64,000 nucleotides of DNA, taken from positions 3,410,001 to 3,474,000 of the forward strand of contig OU452201.1 in assembly GCA_911728435.2 (NCBI GenBank), read 5' to 3'. The translations under genes were made by a program, and so were the position numbers. The DNA comes from Apoderus coryli (lineage: Eukaryota > Arthropoda > Insecta > Coleoptera > Attelabidae). Positions 61,301-64,000 of the stretch are shown here, in pieces. Numbering within the stretch: the stretch's first letter is position 1; each line of letters begins with the position of its first letter. The notes beneath the pieces were generated by a model. It was given only the letters and a program-made list of their open reading frames with translations. It was not told the origin of the DNA and did no database searches.

Positions 61301-64000
61301 TAAGAAGCATTCTTTCGGTGAATTAAAAACTTCAGTGTCCTTTTTAGCTAATGATTGGGACCTGACACAGGATGCAACGCCTTCCGTAACATATCCGACA
61401 AGTAAGTTTTAGTTAAAAGTGACAAATTCATTCTGAATATTAATGGATGTTTGCAGATTGTAAAGTGTATGTGTGGGGTTTAAATGACAAAGACCAACTG
61501 GGCGGTATGAAGGGATCTAAAGTCAAGACACCAATTATATCAGAGTTTCTTAGCCATTTGCGACCAATCCATATAGCCGGTGGTTCAAAATCTTTGTTTA
61601 TTGTTTCACAGGAGGGCAAAGTACTAGTGTAATAAATATCGTAGTTTTCAAACTGATTATACTGGTGTTTTAGTTATATGCATGCGGTGAAGGCACAAAT
61701 GGAAGATTAGGACTGGGTCATAATATGAATGTTCCCAATCCGAGACCCATTCCATTTTTGTCACAATATGTTATTAAAAAAGTGGCAGTACATTCTGGAG
61801 GAAAACACGCAATGGCGCTGACTTTAGACGGAAAGGTGTTGTTGTTTATAGAAATTACAATTTGTCAATGGATAATTTGACTTATTTCATCTAGGTATTT
61901 TCTTGGGGAGAAGGTGAAGACGGTAAACTAGGGCATGGTAACAGGCTGAATTTGGATAAACCGCGAATGATTGAAGTTGTGAAAAGCAAAAAGATCCGTG
62001 ATATCGCTTGCGGAAGTTCACATTCAGCAGCGATAACGAGCAGTGGCGAGTTATATACGTGGGGTTTAGGTGAATATGGACGTCTGGGTCATGGCGATAA
62101 TGTTACCCAATTAAAACCTAAATTGGTAAGCGACGTTATCCACAATCAAATTATCAACTGTTGATGCGGTTGTCTTCTTCTGTTTTCTTTCTTTTACGTA
62201 TTCATCCAATATTAGTTTTTGAGATGGTAAATTTACTTGTAGCAATGTCGGCCCTGCATACCAGCCTGTGTATTTTCGATACACTTAAAGTAAATTGTCT
62301 GTATAAAAATAAAATGTCTTGTTAATAGGTTAAGGCGCTAGTGGGTCATCGGATAATTCAAGTGGCTTGCGGTAGCCGTGATGCACAAACATTGGCGCTG
62401 ACAGATGAGGGACTGGTGTTTTCATGGGGCGATGGCGATTTTGGGAAATTGGGTCGTGGCGGTTCTGAGGGTTGTAACATCCCACACAACATTGAACGCC
62501 TTAATGCACTCAAAGTTGTGCAAATTGAATGCGGTGCACAGTTCTCATTGGCATTGACTAAGTCTGGGGATATATGGACGTGGGGTAAAGGTGACTATTT
62601 CCGGTAAGTCATATTTGTAATTTGGATCAACTGTTCAACTATTTTGTCTAATATTTGTTTCCATATGTAATTTTTATAACTGGGTTTTCAGCTTAGGGCA
62701 TGGTTCCGATCAGCACATTAGAAAGCCAACTTTAGTGGAGGCATTAAGAGATAAAAAAGTTATTCATGTAGCTGTAGGAGCTTTACATTGTCTGGCTGTC
62801 ACTGAAGTAGGACAGGTAATAGGCAACACTATTAATTTAAACAGGAGGATCAAAACTCGCACATAAATTAGATACAAGTTTAAATTGAAAGAGCCGCTTG
62901 CACATCACGTTTGCCCGCTTTTTGAACGGAATCCCTTGCAATTTCCCAGAATAGGCAATTTAAGAATATCTGTATAAACCGACTCAAGAAATAGCACTGG
63001 ATAATCGGTGTTTTGATCCTTACTGTATATTATTGAAAACACTATTATAGGTTTTTAACTTGAATTTTCGGCATTAGGTTTATGCATGGGGTGATAACGA
63101 TCATGGTCAGCAAGGTAATGGTACAACGATAGTTAATCGGAAGCCTGCATTAGTACATGGTTTAGATGATATACGTATTAACAGAGTGGCGTGTGGTAGT
63201 TCCCATTCTGTCGCTTGGACCTTCCAAGATACGCAAACTGTCGCTAAAGTTGAACCAGTAATATTTCCTGTTGCTAAAGATCCTTTAGGGTCTTCCATTT
63301 TAGGTAACCACGAACCATTTAATATTAGACAAAATTTATATTTGTTATACCTTCCTGTAGGTTTGTATAGGGAGGAAAAAACGAAACCCCTGCCATCAAA
63401 GAATGTTCCAACCTTGAGCAGCATTGTAATGTCATTAGAGAGTAACACGGCTAAACAACAAGCATTGCAGCATATCTTGAATGCAATGCATATTCAACAA
63501 TTACGCCAGGTTATTGTAAAAGCGTTGTGCAGTCATACAAACATTACAAATACTAGTAGCAATAAGGTACGCTATAATACACATTTCACAATAGCATAAT
63601 CAAAATATTTTTCAAGTGACTTTTACTTTTTTTAGAGTATGAAAATAAATAATTTACAGAAATGTTTTAATTATTAAAAAAGCTGCTTTAGTTTTATATT
63701 ATTTTTAGTTATCTGAGGTTACACCACAAGAGAAACCTTCGTCAACTACTCACAGCAAAGATGGTAATGCTACCATTGCATTAGGCGGTGGCGAAGCGCC
63801 AGTATCTATTACAGAACTGAGTGGTGTAATTAACAGTAATCAAGCGACACCAGAAATAGAAGATACTCCGTTGCTTATGGTAGATATTTTTCAATGAGGT
63901 CTTATAAACATTTCTATAATAAATGTTATTTGTAGATACAATCAATGACAGCTAGCAGTTGTTCAGCCAGTATCTCATCGAAACATTCAAAAATGTCAAC
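38422..64000 (+). CDS. HERC2: HERC2 giant HECT E3 ubiquitin ligase, 5' part (47 exons; 3' end outside the window)
   Basis: HERC2 is a very large HECT ubiquitin ligase and scaffold that acts in DNA-damage signalling, centrosome function and protein turnover (family knowledge). I joined these exons at GT-AG sites: 38422-38646, 38720-38894, 38956-39291, 39349-39505, 39904-40074, 40137-40395, 40451-40604, 40668-40841, 40901-40994, 41080-41266, 41446-41619, 41806-42155, 42210-42309, 42735-42963, 43026-43233, 43439-43594, 43652-43797, 46007-46334, 46475-46692, 46774-46923, 47012-47160, 47221-47398, 47688-48520, 48615-48924, 48990-49312, 49501-49690, 51050-51248, 51417-51540, 51751-52005, 52067-52241, 53815-54396, 57679-57945, 57997-58160, 58216-58425, 58485-58674, 58763-59008, 59230-59411, 59473-59670, 61215-61401, 61457-61620, 61674-61835, 61895-62125, 62329-62603, 62692-62815, 63078-63566, 63709-63879, 63936-64000. 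They total 10,634 nt, about 3,544 residues, in one open frame. Domain order and spacing match human HERC2 (about 4,830 residues). The start ATG is followed by a segment aligning with the vertebrate N-terminus. Individual splice calls could be off by a few bases. Confidence 0.96.
40451..42155 (+). CDS. HERC2: HERC2 exons 7-12: RCC1-like domain 1 (seven-bladed propeller)
   Basis: About residues 442-818. Each blade shows the RCC1 signature. Examples are [14 protein letters not shown] across exons 8-9, [14 protein letters not shown] in exon 10 with [26 protein letters not shown] in exon 11, and [11 protein letters not shown] in exon 12. The domain closes with [14 protein letters not shown] and PFVVDI, as in vertebrate HERC2. 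It corresponds to the first of three RLDs. RLDs act as protein-interaction or guanine-exchange-like propellers (family knowledge). Confidence 0.95.
42210..43797 (+). CDS. HERC2: HERC2 exons 13-17: helical region between RLD1 and the b5-like domain
   Basis: About residues 819-1098. Exon 14 carries [20 protein letters not shown] and exon 15 carries [20 protein letters not shown], both close to vertebrate HERC2. Exon 16 encodes a Ser/Thr-rich spacer followed by [16 protein letters not shown]. Exon 17 ends at a GTAAGT donor (43798). The next intron is 2.2 kb long and contains an opposite-strand gene. Confidence 0.9.
42310..42734. other. HERC2 intron 13 with a GC-rich patch
   Basis: Bases 42425-42545 are much richer in GC than other introns (GACCGTCAACGACGAATACC and GAGACCCCCGCAGAGAGCAA). 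I see no ORF, ribozyme core or repeat partner in this window. Confidence 0.45.
44081..45142 (-). CDS. nested unknown gene inside HERC2 intron 17: 125-aa protein with FGI/P repeats
   Basis: I do not recognise this protein. Three exons join in frame on the minus strand: 45023-45142 (start ATG, 40 codons), 44661-44841 and 44081-44157 (stop TAA). All introns are GT-AG (GTACGT and GTATAT donors, TTCTAG and TTCAG acceptors). An AATAAA signal lies just after the stop (rc of 44065-44070). The protein is rich in Ile, Leu, Pro and Gly and repeats a short motif of the type G/L-F-G/S-I-x-[58 protein letters not shown]. There is no clear signal peptide and no cysteine. The repeats could form amphipathic beta-strand or membrane-associated units; that is inference. 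Phase-correct splicing of three exons and the poly(A) signal argue for a real gene. Confidence 0.7.
45143..46006. other. remainder of HERC2 intron 17
   Basis: Upstream of the nested gene (its promoter should be here). Contains two (TA)n tracts, 45758-45770 and 45830-45849. No other feature. Confidence 0.5.
46007..46692 (+). CDS. HERC2: HERC2 exons 18-19: cytochrome-b5-like domain
   Basis: About residues 1099-1280. Exon 18 starts with [13 protein letters not shown] and later contains [19 protein letters not shown] and VYDVQDF. This is the b5-like fold start, about residue 1178. Exon 19 ends with the HERC2-specific LLDTERNLG. The HPGG haem-ligand motif of true cytochrome b5 is not visible, so haem binding is not supported. 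The split at DF/R between the exons is joined by a phase-2 GTAAGT donor and a CAG acceptor. Confidence 0.92.
46774..48924 (+). CDS. HERC2: HERC2 exons 20-24: helical linker and divergent charged segment
   Basis: About residues 1281-1820. Exon 20 opens with [10 protein letters not shown], continuing the DTERNLG motif. Exon 22 contains [23 protein letters not shown], aligning with the vertebrate region before the linker. Exon 23 (833 nt) starts well conserved ([25 protein letters not shown]), then enters a Lys/Thr/Glu-rich low-complexity tract (about 47960-48360). Exon 24 resumes with [17 protein letters not shown]. The low-complexity tract matches a poorly conserved acidic/basic linker in the vertebrate protein. 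Confidence 0.88.
48990..49690 (+). CDS. HERC2: HERC2 exons 25-26: MIB/HERC2 domain
   Basis: About residues 1821-1991. The end of exon 25 reads [20 protein letters not shown] followed by WKWGDQ. Exon 26 carries [20 protein letters not shown] and [14 protein letters not shown]. Together these are the complete MIB/HERC2 module, an SH3-like domain shared with the Mindbomb ligases. The exon ends in an acidic Ser/Thr/Asp tail. The following intron carries the ribozyme tandem array. Confidence 0.94.
49995..50034 (+). ncRNA. hammerhead ribozyme, copy 1
   Basis: Stem I is ACCA/TGGT (49995-49998 with 50031-50034). The core CTGATGA (49999-50005) is followed by stem II GTCG-TGGAT-CGAC, then GAAAC, a short stem III ACGG/CCGT and the cleavage triplet GTC (cut after 50030). 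All canonical catalytic residues are present. An outer pairing of GTCAACTAC with GTGGTTGAC could extend stem I. Confidence 0.88.
50326..50365 (+). ncRNA. hammerhead ribozyme, copy 2
   Basis: Same sequence as copy 1, one 331-bp period downstream. The core CTGATGA, stem II, GAAAC, stem III and GTC site are all intact. Confidence 0.88.
50657..50696 (+). ncRNA. hammerhead ribozyme, copy 3
   Basis: Same sequence as copies 1 and 2, in the third monomer. The fourth monomer ends before its ribozyme segment, so there are three ribozymes, not four. Confidence 0.88.
51050..54396 (+). CDS. HERC2: HERC2 exons 27-31: central helical region
   Basis: About residues 1992-2436. Recognisable conserved blocks are [10 protein letters not shown] and THSSTL-like [20 protein letters not shown] in exon 29, [13 protein letters not shown] in exon 30, and [19 protein letters not shown] plus [15 protein letters not shown] in exon 31. 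Exon 31 (53815-54396) is separated from exon 30 by a 1.57-kb intron almost filled by a Penelope-like element. The element's right end stops 24 bp before the acceptor, yet the acceptor and frame are intact. Confidence 0.9.
52499..52539 (-). ncRNA. hammerhead-like motif in the left arm of the Penelope-like element
   Basis: Inverted copy of the motif at 53653-53693. On the minus strand it reads GTAGC, CTGATGA, a stem II GTGC/GCAC, GAAAC and GTT. The sequences look identical in the two arms. It is antisense to HERC2. Confidence 0.65.
52879..53538 (-). CDS. C-terminal fragment of Penelope-like polyprotein with GIY-YIG endonuclease
   Basis: The open frame is 219 residues. The N-terminal half (about 1-105) looks like the end of the reverse transcriptase and linker. 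The endonuclease starts near residue 112: [10 protein letters not shown], then [19 protein letters not shown] with the conserved Tyr, Gly and Arg of the GIY-YIG fold. His follows, and a later Glu (KEMVYINKE) and Asn (NNQRDINGL) complete the set. The CTQC pair is typical of Penelope-like endonucleases. The catalytic RT motifs are absent, so this copy cannot be autonomous. Confidence 0.85.
   Translation of the reverse strand: MIKSMLTRVKRLCHSTLIENNLTILKGLLTNNGYPVNLLNKIFNEHRIRDRAVQNDNQNMLPLIRLPLIYIPGVFHRLNNILKSDLVSIAPYYKKTTRSLFSKLKDRPKKEHMCDVIYQIPCTQCSGKYIGQTKNYIKDRINQHRLDCRYKKSCTALSEHHSDTGHLFDFENYVILGIEHKERSRLFKEMVYINKEPDAINNQRDINGLSVIYTNLIKT
53653..53693 (+). ncRNA. hammerhead-like motif in the right arm of the Penelope-like element
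   Basis: CTGATGA (53658-53664) is followed by stem II GTGC/GCAC closing a short loop, then GAAAC and GTT as possible cleavage triplet. Stem I is imperfect (GTAGC against GCAAT). Stem III is only the palindrome ACGT, so activity would probably need a dimer, as described for Penelope-type hammerheads. Confidence 0.65.
54570..54617 (+). repeat. (GTCT)n microsatellite
   Basis: Eleven GTCT units interrupted by GTAT at two places. It sits at the start of the Helitron-like block. Confidence 0.9.
55032..55103 (+). CDS. THAP zinc-finger-like first exon in HERC2 intron 31
   Basis: [20 protein letters not shown] followed by SFNR, then a GTAAAA donor. Cys-x4-Cys spacing after the initiator and the SF(x)R end match the first half of a THAP finger. 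No continuation was found before a LINE fragment at 55590. It is sense relative to HERC2 and probably a captured exon in mobile DNA. Confidence 0.4.
55590..55935 (+). mobile_element. LINE 3'-end fragment
   Basis: The frame 55610-55807 ends ...[20 protein letters not shown] and [20 protein letters not shown]. This is the usual extreme C-terminus of Jockey/CR1-group reverse-transcriptase proteins. It is followed by AATAAAGAATTGTTATTATT, a (TTA)n-type tail. Heavily 5'-truncated. Confidence 0.6.
56120..57330 (+). repeat. degenerate tandem repeats with GGCGTTCG core
   Basis: ATAGGCGTTCGTAAATAGT or a close variant occurs near 56122, 56270, 56406, 56542, 56661, 56933, 57074, 57192 and 57302. The spacing is about 110-150 bp except for one 270-bp gap. 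The block 56400-56690 is repeated as 56930-57220 (offset about 531 bp), so there is a higher-order duplication. It lies inside the Helitron-like block. Confidence 0.75.
57679..58674 (+). CDS. HERC2: HERC2 exons 32-35: UBA-like segment and CPH domain
   Basis: About residues 2437-2713. Exon 32 ends with [20 protein letters not shown], the same motif as the vertebrate MGFSRRN region and typical of a UBA-like three-helix ubiquitin-binding fold. Exon 33 continues with [12 protein letters not shown] and an acidic Ser/Asp stretch. Exon 34 ([37 protein letters not shown]) and exon 35 ([36 protein letters not shown]) form the CPH domain shared by CUL7, PARC and HERC2, which binds the p53 tetramerisation region (family knowledge). 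Confidence 0.93.
58763..59008 (+). CDS. HERC2: HERC2 exon 36: end of CPH region and ZZ zinc finger
   Basis: About residues 2714-2795. After [20 protein letters not shown] the exon encodes a ZZ-type zinc finger. The pairs CNSC, CKMC and CDNC and the final HRHTFFRIH supply the zinc ligands. The vertebrate HERC2 ZZ finger binds SUMO and the histone H3 N-terminus in published work on the family. Here the finger is complete and contained in one exon. Confidence 0.95.
59230..61401 (+). CDS. HERC2: HERC2 exons 37-39: DOC/APC10-like domain
   Basis: About residues 2796-2984. Exon 37 contains [13 protein letters not shown] and [11 protein letters not shown]. Exon 38 contains [20 protein letters not shown] and [10 protein letters not shown], the core jelly-roll signature of the DOC domain found in APC10. 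Exon 39 carries [15 protein letters not shown], matching the vertebrate domain end. Intron 38 (59671-61214) is enlarged by a LINE insertion. Confidence 0.93.
59796..61180 (-). mobile_element. non-LTR retrotransposon, minus strand, in HERC2 intron 38
   Basis: The 11-bp word GTGATTTCAGT flanks it at 59785-59795 and 61181-61191. Minus-strand frames encode [52 protein letters not shown] with the catalytic [20 protein letters not shown], and [14 protein letters not shown] (60056-60589). The tail is (ATT)n at 59800-59812 on the plus strand. Two frameshifts and several stops show it is dead. The 5' part is missing. The insert does not touch the flanking HERC2 splice sites. Confidence 0.85.
61457..63566 (+). 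CDS. HERC2: HERC2 exons 40-45: RCC1-like domain 2
   Basis: About residues 2985-3466. This is the most conserved part of the window. It includes [20 protein letters not shown] (exon 40), [15 protein letters not shown] and [16 protein letters not shown] (exon 42), [20 protein letters not shown] (exon 43), [16 protein letters not shown] (exons 43-44) and [17 protein letters not shown] (exon 45), closed by [12 protein letters not shown]. All seven blades are present. The tail of exon 45 contains [12 protein letters not shown], conserved in vertebrate HERC2. Confidence 0.96.
63709..64000 (+). CDS. HERC2: HERC2 exons 46-47 (partial): linker after RLD2
   Basis: Exon 46 (63709-63879) and the start of exon 47 (63936 onward) encode a Ser/Thr-rich, poorly conserved linker. 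The frame is continuous and both splice sites are plausible (GTAGAT donor, TTGTAG acceptor). The window ends inside exon 47. RLD3 and the catalytic HECT domain must lie further right. Confidence 0.75.

Overview
The window is AT-rich nuclear DNA from an animal, almost certainly an insect. Genes are split by GT-AG introns of about 50-90 bp wherever transposons have not enlarged them. The mobile DNA (Tc1/mariner-type, piggyBac, Jockey/CR1-like and RTE-like LINEs, Penelope-like and Helitron-like elements) is the usual arthropod mixture. I cannot name the species.

Bases 1 to about 34,200 are gene-poor. I see no host gene I can defend there. The stretch is built from nested, decayed mobile elements: several Tc1/mariner-superfamily copies whose ends read CAGGGTG or a close variant, an internally deleted piggyBac (16839-18382), four or more 5'-truncated LINE copies, two RTE-type LINE tails with (GAA)n ends, a THAP-exon element (about 21287-23402) with a palindromic 806-bp insertion inside it, and a decayed hammerhead-ribozyme repeat (1040-1420).

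Bases 34,221 to 64,000 carry four genes. CFAP20 (two exons, minus strand) and NDC1 (single exon, plus strand) are divergently arranged about 0.9 kb apart. HERC2 follows on the plus strand. It starts at 38422 and runs off the right edge; I reconstructed 47 exons, about 3,544 residues in one continuous frame. These cover the N-terminal region, RCC1-like domain 1, the cytochrome-b5-like, MIB/HERC2, UBA-like, CPH, ZZ and DOC domains and RCC1-like domain 2. The third RCC1 domain and the catalytic HECT domain lie outside. A small three-exon gene of 125 residues with FGI/P repeats sits on the opposite strand inside HERC2 intron 17; I do not recognise it.

HERC2 introns have received insertions. Intron 26 holds a 331-bp tandem array in which three monomers carry a complete hammerhead ribozyme fold in the sense orientation. 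Intron 30 holds a truncated Penelope-like element with a GIY-YIG endonuclease, inverted terminal arms and a hammerhead core in each arm. Intron 31 holds a Helitron-like block with nested fragments. Intron 38 holds a LINE with an 11-bp target duplication. The self-cleaving RNAs inside a housekeeping-type E3 ligase transcript and the nested unknown gene are the observations most worth following up.
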